Below the pieces are notes generated by a model. It was not told the origin of the DNA, made no database searches, and saw only the letters and a program-made list of their open reading frames with translations. Source: Bdellovibrionales bacterium (GTDB lineage: Bacteria; Bdellovibrionota; Bdellovibrionia; Bdellovibrionales; UBA1609). Taken from it: 64,000 nt of DNA. This document shows, one piece after another, positions 20,510-29,511 of the stretch. Numbering within the stretch: position 1 is the first letter of the stretch; the number at the start of each line of letters is the position of its first letter. Made by a program: the position numbers and the translations under genes. Location of the stretch: contig JAHDIR010000001.1 of NCBI GenBank assembly GCA_020630675.1, positions 1-64,000 of the forward strand, given 5' to 3'.

Positions 20510-21322
20510 TTATCTAGAAAAATGACATTGGCTACTGCCCTGTCCCCATAAAGAGCCATCAGTAAATATGTTTGCGTATAAATTATTTTTAGAAGCATCT
20601 AAAGTGAGTTGTGTTTTCCAAACACCCCATCGGTCATCTGCATACCAGCGAACATCAATCAAAGTCACGTTTTCAGCGACTTGATTAACAGTGTAGTAGT
20701 CCACTTCCGGCAAAATTCCGTGGCCAAAATTGAACTTAAAGTGATTCACCTTATCCGACTTTAATTTTAGATTATAAGGAATAAACTGAGTCCAAGCTTT
20801 TTTTTCAGCAAAAGGTTCAGTGAAAATATTAAGTTCCCCTTTAGCTTCATCAATATACATAGACGAGTCATCTCTGGCAAAAGGGGGAGGGATGCCATCA
20901 GAATCGCCAATGACATTGGCTTGGGTTCGCGTCCACACGCCAAATAAGTCATTAGAAATTTCATCAGTTGTGGCTCTAATTTTTTCTCGTTCAATGAGTT
21001 GTTTAAAAAATTCTCTTTCGATGGGTGTTGAAATGTGACTGTATTTAATAATAAGTCGAAAATACCTAAGCTCTGTTTCAGGTAACTGCAAAGCATTTTG
21101 TAGAAAGTCAGTATGTTTAACTAGGAGGCTTTTTCTTTTTTTTATGATATCAAAAAAAATTCGTGAGTTACTGAGTTGCAATTTGTTTACAAAATCATCA
21201 AACCCATTGGGGCTTAGTTCATTAGCTTGGTGAAGAGTGTCTAGCAAAAACTGAACAGGGTCTTTGTAGTTAAAGACATTTAACTTTGGTAAGGCCTCTA
21301 AAATTTTATACTCATCATTCAT
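20510..21322 (-). CDS. Conserved hypothetical; N-terminus resembles the TIGR02147/DUF4423 regulator-like family
   Basis: NVFNYKDPVQFLLDTLHQANE...LQLSNSRIFFDIIKKRKSLLVKHTDFLQNALQLPETELRYFRLIIKY. Confidence 0.55.
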   Translation of the reverse strand: MNDEYKILEALPKLNVFNYKDPVQFLLDTLHQANELSPNGFDDFVNKLQLSNSRIFFDIIKKRKSLLVKHTDFLQNALQLPETELRYFRLIIKYSHISTPIEREFFKQLIEREKIRATTDEISNDLFGVWTRTQANVIGDSDGIPPPFARDDSSMYIDEAKGELNIFTEPFAEKKAWTQFIPYNLKLKSDKVNHFKFNFGHGILPEVDYYTVNQVAENVTLIDVRWYADDRWGVWKTQLTLDASKNNLYANIFTDGSLWGQGSSQCHFSR

Positions 21323-21622
21323 TGCTTTTTTCTTTGGCTAATAAGTTTCACTCTACTAGGAGCTCAGACAAAGACTAGTTGACTGGGCCTCTGAAGCCAA
21401 CAGCAGCCATCTAAAAAAAACAATTTAAGAAAAAAGGTAAGGCTATTTAATAAATGAGATGTAAAAAATATAGTAAAGACACGATTTGTCTTTACTGTTT
21501 AAAGTCATAGATGGTATGTGAATCTTGGTTGTCTTTTCTTGGCAATCCCCCTCAATAGGTGCCTGACACCTGAGAAAGCTACATTTTATTAGTATGAGCT
21601 ATCTTTAAACCATGGGGACGTT

Positions 21623-22699
21623 ATGTATTCTAAACAATTTCAACACCTTATAAATATTTTTTCTTTATTCTCAATTTTATTGTTTTCGTCCACAACAAGT
21701 TTTGCCATTTATAATGGTGAACTAGTGAATCCCAAAAGTGATCTTGCTGGTCATAATGTGATTATAGATCTTTGGAATGGCTTTGGTGAAGATTTTACGG
21801 TTTGTGGAGGTGTCATCGTTGATAAAGATTCAATTTTAACAGCAGCCCATTGTGTGATCGAAAGTGAGGGAATATTAAGAATTAGATTTGCAACTGAGTC
21901 TAAGTTTATGAAGCCTTTACCTAAAGGGGGCTTAAGGGTTCATTCAAACGCTATTGTTGTTCATGCCGGCTATGAAAAGTCATTAAAAACTGATCTTGAG
22001 TGGGAAAATATTCCGGACTTAGCCATCATAAATTTTAGTGAAGTTCGCGATAGGCTCTCCCGCTCCCAAGAAGCAATACCAAGTAACTACAAGCCTGTCG
22101 TTTTAAGTGACCAAATTTCTTTTTCGAAAGGAAATCAAGTAATTATTACGGGGCCAGGATGGGAAAACGATGAGGGAACTTTGCATAATCAATTGCGCTC
22201 GGCTCTAGTTGAAAGTGAAGGTCCTTTTTCAAAAACTATTTTATCTTTAAGGCAAGGTACAAGTGGTGCTTGTTGGGGCGACAGTGGAAGTGGGGCTTTT
22301 GTGAAAAATTCGAGCACAGGGAATTTGGAGTTAGTAGGAATTCAAACCTATTTATCAGGTTATCCAAAAGGTCAAGAAAGTTGTTTAAAAGCCACCACGA
22401 ATAAATATATTAAAGTGGCAGAATATAAAGACTGGATAACAAAAGCTTCAGCTTACCTTAGAAAACTCCATCCACCTAAGGCCATAGTTTTTAAAAATAA
22501 ATTTTGTGACAACTTTAATGACCCAAAGCTTAACAAATTAAACCCTAACCTAATAACTGGCAATGAAACTTGTGAATTATACAAGTCTGTAGGTGCTGAT
22601 AAAGTCACCTTTGATTTCAACTTTAGCTACTGGCCTTATCCGGTGAATGAAGGTGTTCCTCCAGAAAAAGTAGTGATTTCATATACTCCCTTTTACTAG
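21623..22699 (+). CDS. Secreted trypsin-like serine protease (S1)
   Basis: GGVIVDKDSILTAAHCV (His), DLAIINF (Asp), ACWGDSGSGAF (Ser). Confidence 0.93.
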   Translation: MYSKQFQHLINIFSLFSILLFSSTTSFAIYNGELVNPKSDLAGHNVIIDLWNGFGEDFTVCGGVIVDKDSILTAAHCVIESEGILRIRFATESKFMKPLPKGGLRVHSNAIVVHAGYEKSLKTDLEWENIPDLAIINFSEVRDRLSRSQEAIPSNYKPVVLSDQISFSKGNQVIITGPGWENDEGTLHNQLRSALVESEGPFSKTILSLRQGTSGACWGDSGSGAFVKNSSTGNLELVGIQTYLSGYPKGQESCLKATTNKYIKVAEYKDWITKASAYLRKLHPPKAIVFKNKFCDNFNDPKLNKLNPNLITGNETCELYKSVGADKVTFDFNFSYWPYPVNEGVPPEKVVISYTPFY

Positions 22700-22768
22700 T
22701 TGTACGATTTATAATTGAACAAAAAAGCATTCATAGAATAATTTTTTTTTAAAATAGTGAGATCTAAA

Positions 22769-23833
22769 ATGAAAAAAAACATAAGTTTAATATTGGTGGT
22801 TTGTGTATTAAGTGTAAATTTATTTGCTGAGACAATGAGTGATCAATGTAATTTTAAAGGGAAAGAATCCACCTTTAAAGCTCTTGCCGATCATGTCACT
22901 AAAGACCTTCATACAATTGACGATCTTGTTCAATTCTCTATTCACAATGGAGTCATTTACCATCCTAGCTTACAAGTTATACGTGTTGAAATGATGGCAA
23001 AAAAAGGAATTGAGGCTGAAATTTTAGATAAGCTACAGTTAGATCCTAAGGGGCCGCAATTAGTTTTTGAAGTAAATAGTTTTCATAATGTCGCCTTTCG
23101 ATTCGAGCAAGGCAGTGAAGTAAAAATTATTGCAGAGTTTAGTCAAGATGAAATTAAGTCTTCGCAAAATGAAACTGAAGTTCAGGCTCTATTAGAGTCA
23201 AAGGCCAAAGAGGTTGAAAGTTATTTAAATAAAGAATATGGCCAGCAAGTTAAGTATAGCTACACTATAGCTCGTTCGGTACGAACTGTAATGGAAGGTG
23301 GCTTTGAAAACCATTCAGTGAGCAAAAGCCCTTTCAAATGGTGGGTAAAGCGCCCATTGGATTTACAAATGAAAAATTTCACTGCTGGGCAAAAATATTT
23401 TCATAACGGAAAAACTGTCGGAAGAAATGGTCATAGTGCTACTTGCGAACATGAAGATAATTTTAATAGTGGTATGGAGCTTGTTCCCAATTATTCAAAA
23501 AAATCTATACGTCAACTGGAAGTCAATATTGATTTAGAAGGGGATTATATGAGTGATTATATCTCTCGGTTTACCAGGTACCTTGGGGGCTTAGTTTGGG
23601 TTGATAAGGCAGAAAAAGGTATAGAGCAGGCTCGACAGCCCATTGGAACTTGCACTGATGATAAGCCACTGCCCGATGGTCGTTGTGTTTTGATGGAGTA
23701 CCCTTCTACTCGTGTTGTCTTTGGAGTTTCTGATCGGGCAACTAACGACGACATAGAAAATATACTAAAAGTTTCAGAAATCTTTCATAATTACTATCAG
23801 GTTGTTTCGCGCATTTTTATAAAGAGCCATTAA
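22769..23833 (+). CDS. Secreted protein of unknown function
   Basis: Signal peptide MKKNISLILVVCVLSVNLFAE; 358 aa ORF in the track with slightly upstream start. Confidence 0.75.
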   Translation: MKKNISLILVVCVLSVNLFAETMSDQCNFKGKESTFKALADHVTKDLHTIDDLVQFSIHNGVIYHPSLQVIRVEMMAKKGIEAEILDKLQLDPKGPQLVFEVNSFHNVAFRFEQGSEVKIIAEFSQDEIKSSQNETEVQALLESKAKEVESYLNKEYGQQVKYSYTIARSVRTVMEGGFENHSVSKSPFKWWVKRPLDLQMKNFTAGQKYFHNGKTVGRNGHSATCEHEDNFNSGMELVPNYSKKSIRQLEVNIDLEGDYMSDYISRFTRYLGGLVWVDKAEKGIEQARQPIGTCTDDKPLPDGRCVLMEYPSTRVVFGVSDRATNDDIENILKVSEIFHNYYQVVSRIFIKSH

Positions 23834-23930
23834 ACATAGGCATTTGCCTATTTTTGAAAAGCTAACTTTTCGTTTAAGTTTACTTTCAAAAGAGAGGCCA
23901 CTTTTTTAAAAATGAGGATTTATCAATTTA

Positions 23931-25310
23931 TTAAGGAAGTAATTTTCCTGGGTTAAGAACTCCGTTGGGGTCAAAGACTTGTTTAATATGCTTCATGTAC
24001 TCGATTTCTGCTGCAGATCGAGTATGATCGAGGTAGTTTTTTTTCACTAACCCCACTCCATGTTCAGCAGAAACACTTCCGCCCAACTTCTTAATCATAG
24101 AAAACATTTCAACATCGACTTCTTTGCACTTACTTATAAACTCATCACTGGTTAGATCTTCCGGCTTAAGTATGTTTACATGTAAGTTCCCGTCACCAAT
24201 ATGACCAAACCAAGCCACTTGAAATGAAGGGTGTTTTTCCTTAATTATTTGGGTCATTAGGCTCAAAAACTCAGGGACTTTATGAATATTCACAGAGATA
24301 TCATTTTTATAAGGCTGTTTAACAGAGGTGGCTTCTGTAATATCTTCCCTTAAAGCCCAAAGGTCTTTGGCCTGTTGATCACTTTGACTTATAACTCCGT
24401 CGGTGACCCATTCTTTTTCTAGGCAGCGCTCAAACACCTCCATAGCTTTGTCTAATTGTCCTGACGTATTTTCAAATTCAATTAATAAATAGTAAGGTGC
24501 TTTTTCTTGAAGAGGGCTTGAGACTCTCCCTTGGCTTTCAACAAAGTTTAGGCAAACATCAGTGAAGGACTCAAATGAGGTTAAGACAAGTTCATCACGA
24601 AAGGCTTTATACACATTCATGATAGCCTCCAGTGTGGTTGTGCTAAAAAGCATTACTTGTAAATCCTGGGGAGGGGTTGTTAATTTGAGTAAAACCTCAG
24701 TGATAACACCTAAAGTTCCTTCACTGCCTATAAAGAGGTGTCTTAAGTCATAACCGGTGGCATTTTTTACGAGCCCATTATTTATATTTAAAACTTCACC
24801 CGTGCCCGTAACAACGGTCATTCCGGCCACCCAGTTTCTGGTGAGCCCGTAACGAATAACTTTTATACCACCGGCATTGGTGGCTAGGGTGCCGCCAATT
24901 TGGCAAGAACCGCGAGCGGCAAAATCAACAGGGTAGTAGTATCCATTTTCAAGAGCATGGTTTTGAATATTTTCCAGCACAGCTCCGGCTTGGCAGCGAA
25001 GGGTTTGGTCAATAGGGTTAAGCTCTTGAATTTTATTCATTTTTTCAAGGGAAAGAATGACTTCTTTTTGTGTGGCTGTGGCACCAGCACTAAGGCCTGT
25101 TCTTCCTCCAGAGGGAATGACTGCAATTTTATTTTTTTGGCAGCAAACGACAATTTTTTGAACGTCCTCTGTCGTTTTGGGAAATAGCACTAGGCTGGCA
25201 TTGGGGGTGAAATGTTTCGTCCAGTCCTTTCCATAGTTTTCAAGGTCTTCAGAAGAGTCAGAAATTTGGGTTTCAGTTAAGAATTCAGAAAAGAGACGTT
25301 TTAAGTCCAT
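23931..25310 (-). CDS. FAD-binding oxidase, GlcD/D-lactate dehydrogenase family
   Basis: VIPSGGRTGLSAGATA, RGSCQIGGTLATNAGG, GSEGTLGVITEVLLKL, GHIGDGNLHVNI, SAEHGVGLVKK. Confidence 0.93.
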   Translation of the reverse strand: MDLKRLFSEFLTETQISDSSEDLENYGKDWTKHFTPNASLVLFPKTTEDVQKIVVCCQKNKIAVIPSGGRTGLSAGATATQKEVILSLEKMNKIQELNPIDQTLRCQAGAVLENIQNHALENGYYYPVDFAARGSCQIGGTLATNAGGIKVIRYGLTRNWVAGMTVVTGTGEVLNINNGLVKNATGYDLRHLFIGSEGTLGVITEVLLKLTTPPQDLQVMLFSTTTLEAIMNVYKAFRDELVLTSFESFTDVCLNFVESQGRVSSPLQEKAPYYLLIEFENTSGQLDKAMEVFERCLEKEWVTDGVISQSDQQAKDLWALREDITEATSVKQPYKNDISVNIHKVPEFLSLMTQIIKEKHPSFQVAWFGHIGDGNLHVNILKPEDLTSDEFISKCKEVDVEMFSMIKKLGGSVSAEHGVGLVKKNYLDHTRSAAEIEYMKHIKQVFDPNGVLNPGKLLP

Positions 25311-25408
25311 AAGAGGTTCCTTTATCAGTATGTGCTGTAAATACTAATTTATCAGGATTTTCTTGGCTCACCAAGTGAATTTAGAAGGCATTTGTGCATG
25401 TAATTTTT

Positions 25409-25750
25409 TTAAGAAGCTATTTTTTGTGAATCAACAAAAAGAGGGTCATTGTTAATATCAAATATTTGACCAGCCTTTCGCGAAGTTTCAATTTTTTTTA
25501 GCAGTTCAATACTTTTTATAGTTAAGGGTTCGACCTCTACGCCAACTTTACAAACTTGTTCCATAAATTGACCAAGAATAGAAATTTCAGGAACTCCATA
25601 AGTTTTGCCGGTTCCTTTCATTTTATGAAAAGCATCTTGTAATTTTTCAAAGTTCTTATCTTGTAAGTGACGACGTACATCACTTATTTTTTTATGAAGG
25701 TTGTTGATGTATTCCAGTTGTAATTCTTTCAGCATATCTTCAAAGCTCAT
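25409..25750 (-). CDS. HPt-domain phosphotransfer protein
   Basis: DAFHKMKGTGKTYGVPEISILGQFMEQ. Confidence 0.75.
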   Translation of the reverse strand: MSFEDMLKELQLEYINNLHKKISDVRRHLQDKNFEKLQDAFHKMKGTGKTYGVPEISILGQFMEQVCKVGVEVEPLTIKSIELLKKIETSRKAGQIFDINNDPLFVDSQKIAS

Positions 25751-27102
25751 GATGCCACCCGATTTTGTTCTTCATGTTGTAATTGGTACCGCCAGTTTTT
25801 GAGAGTGAAATAGAAGGTGGCCCCTTGTTTTGGCTTGGACCTAACATTAATGGTTCCATCATGTTCTTCAATTAAAGCCTTAGCAATAGCTAAGCCTAAT
25901 CCGGTGCCCTTAACAAGAGGGTTGTTGGGCCCTGTGGATTGTCTAAATTTTTGAAAGATAATCTCTTGATCTTCAGGATTAATTCCTTCGCCTTGGTCAG
26001 AAACTAAAATATATAAATTCTCTTGCGAATCAATTTCAGTTTCAATAGTAACGGATTTTCCTTTTGGGTTATATTTTATAGCATTAGACAAAAAATTTGT
26101 TAGAACTTGTTGAATTCTATCTTTGTCAGCATAAATATCGATGGCAGGTATACCTTTGGCCTCGACAGGAACATTGGCCGTGGCCGAAAGACCACTCATA
26201 CTTGTGATAGTTTGCTCCACTAAATCATTTAGGGAACACCAGTTCTTTTTTAAAGGAAATTTACCAGCTTCCATTTTAGCTAAATCAAGAAGGTCATTAA
26301 TAAGTCGAATTAATCGGTCCGTTTCATTTTCTGCAATGTTCATAAGATTTATAGCCTTTTCATCAAACTCTCCCACTAAACCCATTTTTAATAGGCTCAA
26401 TGAACCTTTGATTGAGGTGAGGGGAGTTCTTAGTTCGTGACTGGCTATACTTAAAAATTCAGATTTGGCTTTGTCTAAAGTTTTTAACTCATCCATGTTT
26501 TTTAAGACTCGTTGGGCTAGGGAGTTAAAAGTAGCGTGTAAATTTCCAACCTCGTTGGTTTTAGGAACAGAAAACTCATAGGTGTAGCGATTGTTTAAAA
26601 ACTCCAGCATTCTTTTATAGAGAGTTCGAATAGGCTTAAATGTGCTACGAACTGTATAATAATAAATGAGTAAGAGACTCAAAACCCAAAGGCTTAGAAA
26701 AATAGTTGTGTAGTATTTAATTTCAGCCTCGTAAAAAGGAAGCATTTTATTTAATTGTAGTACATACTGTTTTTCATACTTAATATAAGCTTTTATTTTT
26801 CTTTTTAAAGTGATCGTTTTTTTCTCGGCATAAAATTGTATTATATCACTAAGTGCTTTTTTTCTGTCTTCATTGGTAAAGTCTTTTCTTAAACTTTGTA
26901 AGTATTCAAAGTCTTTTTGACTAAATACTTTTAGGTTAAGAGAAATCAACTTTTCTTGGAGGTCATAGCTTTTTTGAGATTCAGTGTGAATTTGTCTGTG
27001 GCTTTTGTAAGACTTTCTACCTTTGTCAAAGATGTAGCCTTGCGAAGAAAAGAAAAAGAGAACGAGAAAGGTGAGCCTGAGTTTAATTGAGTTCAAGCGC
27101 AA
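25747..27102 (-). CDS. Membrane sensor histidine kinase (HAMP-HisKA-HATPase)
   Basis: SEFLSIASHELRTPLTSIKGSLSLL; VLTNFLSNAIKYNPKG; VSDQGEGI; KGTGLGLAIAKALIEEHDG. Confidence 0.95.
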   Translation of the reverse strand: MRLNSIKLRLTFLVLFFFSSQGYIFDKGRKSYKSHRQIHTESQKSYDLQEKLISLNLKVFSQKDFEYLQSLRKDFTNEDRKKALSDIIQFYAEKKTITLKRKIKAYIKYEKQYVLQLNKMLPFYEAEIKYYTTIFLSLWVLSLLLIYYYTVRSTFKPIRTLYKRMLEFLNNRYTYEFSVPKTNEVGNLHATFNSLAQRVLKNMDELKTLDKAKSEFLSIASHELRTPLTSIKGSLSLLKMGLVGEFDEKAINLMNIAENETDRLIRLINDLLDLAKMEAGKFPLKKNWCSLNDLVEQTITSMSGLSATANVPVEAKGIPAIDIYADKDRIQQVLTNFLSNAIKYNPKGKSVTIETEIDSQENLYILVSDQGEGINPEDQEIIFQKFRQSTGPNNPLVKGTGLGLAIAKALIEEHDGTINVRSKPKQGATFYFTLKNWRYQLQHEEQNRVAS

Positions 27103-27470
27103 TCCTCGTTTTGAGTGGCTAAAATTTCATCAATCATATGAGAAAGGGTTGCTGGGTCAAATGGCTTTTGAATATAGCCTAGTCCCATATTTTTGAAGGC
27201 ATTAATTTCGTCTTCGTGACATTTCGCACTTAAAAAAATTACAGGAGTGCAACTTGTAGGAAGAGAACGATACTCTTTGCACACAGTAAGTCCGTTCATT
27301 AGGGGCATCATTTGATCTAATATAATCAAATCATATTTTTCTGTGAGAGCTTGTTCTAAGGCGTCTTTGCCATTATCGACATGAGTCACTGTATGACCGC
27401 CAACTTGCTCTAAGGCCATAATGGCAATGGTCGAAATATTAATGTCATCTTCAGCTAATAAAATATGCAT
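27093..27470 (-). CDS. Stand-alone response regulator receiver protein
   Basis: MHILLAEDDINISTIAIMALEQ...YDLIILDQMMPLMNGL...VIFLSAK...GYIQKPF; ORF start trimmed from 27584 to the ATG after an RBS. Confidence 0.9.
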   Translation of the reverse strand: MHILLAEDDINISTIAIMALEQVGGHTVTHVDNGKDALEQALTEKYDLIILDQMMPLMNGLTVCKEYRSLPTSCTPVIFLSAKCHEDEINAFKNMGLGYIQKPFDPATLSHMIDEILATQNEDCA

Positions 27471-27481
27471 TTTAATCTCCA

Positions 27482-28228
27482 CTAAGCCACTGCTCTTTTT
27501 TGAGTGCTTTGTTTGTAAATCCATGCTCTTAGTTTTTGGCGTATAGCCTCTGAGGCTCCTACAAATCCAACATATAAAATCCATTCTTTGGGAGAGTTCT
27601 TTTTACAAGAAAGTACTTTTAAATGAGGAGCTCGAATATTAAGTTCATCAAAGAGTTCAAAATCGAGTTCAATGATTTGTCCTTGCTTATGCTCTATAGA
27701 GCAAGACAACATCAGACCCATCTCAGACACACTAAGAATTTCAATTTTATTTTTAATAAAAGCTTGTTTTGTTGTTTTTACTTTTACGAAGTTAACTTCG
27801 TTGCGACCACTCACTTTATCTTTAAAAAGTGTGTCGACCTTTGTTAAGAAAAGCATTGGGTCGATAGGTTTAACAATATAATCACTCACTCCAAGTAGAA
27901 TGGCTTTTTCAATATCCTTTCTTTCTCGCACGCCGGTGAGCATGGCAATGGTCAGCTCTTGTAAGTTTTTATTTTTTTTAATTTTGTTTAAAAGCTGAAA
28001 TCCATTCATTTCAGGCATATTGATGTCACTAATGAGTCCGTCACATTTTACAGAATTAAGTATTTCCAAGCCATGTAAGGCTGAAGAAGCTGTAAGAACG
28101 TCATAGTCTTTTTGGAGCAGCTTTTCAGCTAAGCCTAAAATATCTTTGTCGTCATCAATAATAAGAAGTCGTAGTTTTTTGTTTTCCACCTTTTTTAATC
28201 GGTGGAATTTTTGTAAACCTATAGGCAA
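27482..28228 (-). CDS. Response regulator with C-terminal PilZ-like domain
   Basis: LLIIDDDKDILGLAEKLL...DGLISDINMPEMNGF...IVKPIDP; C-terminal EILSVSEMGLMLSCSIEHKQGQIIELDF...VGFVGASEAIRQKLRAWI. Confidence 0.75.
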   Translation of the reverse strand: MPIGLQKFHRLKKVENKKLRLLIIDDDKDILGLAEKLLQKDYDVLTASSALHGLEILNSVKCDGLISDINMPEMNGFQLLNKIKKNKNLQELTIAMLTGVRERKDIEKAILLGVSDYIVKPIDPMLFLTKVDTLFKDKVSGRNEVNFVKVKTTKQAFIKNKIEILSVSEMGLMLSCSIEHKQGQIIELDFELFDELNIRAPHLKVLSCKKNSPKEWILYVGFVGASEAIRQKLRAWIYKQSTQKRAVA

Positions 28229-28419
28229 AAACTAATTATTTACAGGGTTTAGGTCAAAAATAGTGAAGCAACAGTCCTAAAGTTTAGCGAAAAACTCGGT
28301 AGGCTGGACAAAAGCCCCAAGAGCCTGTGAGTAAAAGATAGAGACCTATATAGGCAGGTGTAGGGCCGCCACTCGCTGCCCATAAAACCAAAAAAAACCC
28401 AAGGCAAATTCTTAAGGCT

Positions 28420-28755
28420 TTATCTATCGACGACAGGTTCATTAGAGCTTGAAAGCATAGTTTTTAATTCACCTGACTCATACATTTCCATCATAATGTC
28501 ACTGCCGCCCACAAGCTTTTTGTTGACGTAAAGTTGAGGAATAGTTGGCCAATTTCCAAAAGCTTTAATTCCTTCTCTGACTTCGTCGTCTTCAAGAACA
28601 TTGAAACTACCAAATTCAGCACTGAGTTCATTTAAAATAGCTACCGAACGAGCCGAAAAACCACACTGCGGAAAGCTGGGAGTTCCTTTCATAAATAAAA
28701 CCACATTGTTTTTAGCTAATAGATCTTCAATTTTTTCATTTGCAGAACTGCTCAT
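28420..28755 (-). CDS. grxD: Monothiol glutaredoxin, Grx4 family
   Basis: MKGTPSFPQCGFSARSVAIL (CGFS), NWPTIPQLYVNKKLVGGSDIMMEM. Confidence 0.95.
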   Translation of the reverse strand: MSSSANEKIEDLLAKNNVVLFMKGTPSFPQCGFSARSVAILNELSAEFGSFNVLEDDEVREGIKAFGNWPTIPQLYVNKKLVGGSDIMMEMYESGELKTMLSSSNEPVVDR

Positions 28756-28767
28756 ATTTATTCCCTT

Positions 28768-28992
28768 TTAAAAGAGTTTAATGGATAAGGCATGAACCTC
28801 ACCACTTTTTAATTGCTCATCAAATACTGACATGATGGATTGGTGCTTTTCAATACGAGAAAGGCCCTCGGCGAAAGCATTGTTATTCATTCGAACCTCA
28901 AAGTGGTTTTGAGTGCCAGTCATATCGACAACAGCAAGTTCAGCGCCCGGAAACTTTTCTTTTAGTTTTTCTTCGATTTCAGTGTCTTTCAT
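28768..28992 (-). CDS. BolA-family protein
   Basis: FPGAELAVVDMTGTQNHFEVRMNNNAFAEGLSRIEKHQSIMSVFDEQLKSGEVHALSIKLF. Confidence 0.92.
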   Translation of the reverse strand: MKDTEIEEKLKEKFPGAELAVVDMTGTQNHFEVRMNNNAFAEGLSRIEKHQSIMSVFDEQLKSGEVHALSIKLF

Positions 28993-29077
28993 AGGGAAAT
29001 AGATAAATCTGGATTAAACATAAGGCCAGATCATTTTTTTGTTTACAAAAAATAACGCAAAGTGTAAATAGTGGAGC

Positions 29078-29350
29078 ATGTATTACACCTCCTCAAGTCC
29101 TGAGCACAAAGCTAAAGAAAGAGCTAAAGCTCGTAAACTAAGGCAGTCCACCTGGTGGCAAAACCAGCTGTCAAAAGGTGAGTGCTATTACTGTCTTAAC
29201 AGGTTTTCTAAACAGGAGCTCACCATGGACCATAAGGTGCCTGTCGCTCGGGGAGGGCTTTCTAGTAAATCCAATGTTGTGGTTTGCTGCAAGCAGTGTA
29301 ATACCGACAAAAAACACCTGACCCCTGCAGAAATGATTTTAGGGGATTAA
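29078..29350 (+). CDS. HNH endonuclease-family protein
   Basis: GECYYCLNRFSKQELTMDHKVPVARGGLSSKSNVVVCCKQCNTDK. Confidence 0.9.
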   Translation: MYYTSSSPEHKAKERAKARKLRQSTWWQNQLSKGECYYCLNRFSKQELTMDHKVPVARGGLSSKSNVVVCCKQCNTDKKHLTPAEMILGD

Positions 29351-29511
29351 AATATCAAATGAATTTAATGATTTAATAAGACTATCGTGAAAATAATGCA
29401 ACAAGCCAGAAGTCTTTATTGTTGTGTGCTCAGATTTCACATTGCATACAACTGCTCTCATCTCTAAAATAAATTTAAAAAATTTCAAACCCTACTGAGG
29501 AGTGAAATCAA

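Noticed and set aside
28261-28320. FliA (sigma-28)-like promoter taaagttt...tcggtagg and c-di-GMP riboswitch similarity
   Set aside because: The -10 half matches poorly and the conserved GEMM core was not found; left only as an unexplained structured segment.
29078-29350. HNH protein as part of a Topo VI-associated system
   Set aside because: It is separated by a ~160-nt gap with no operon signal; adjacency alone is not evidence of function.
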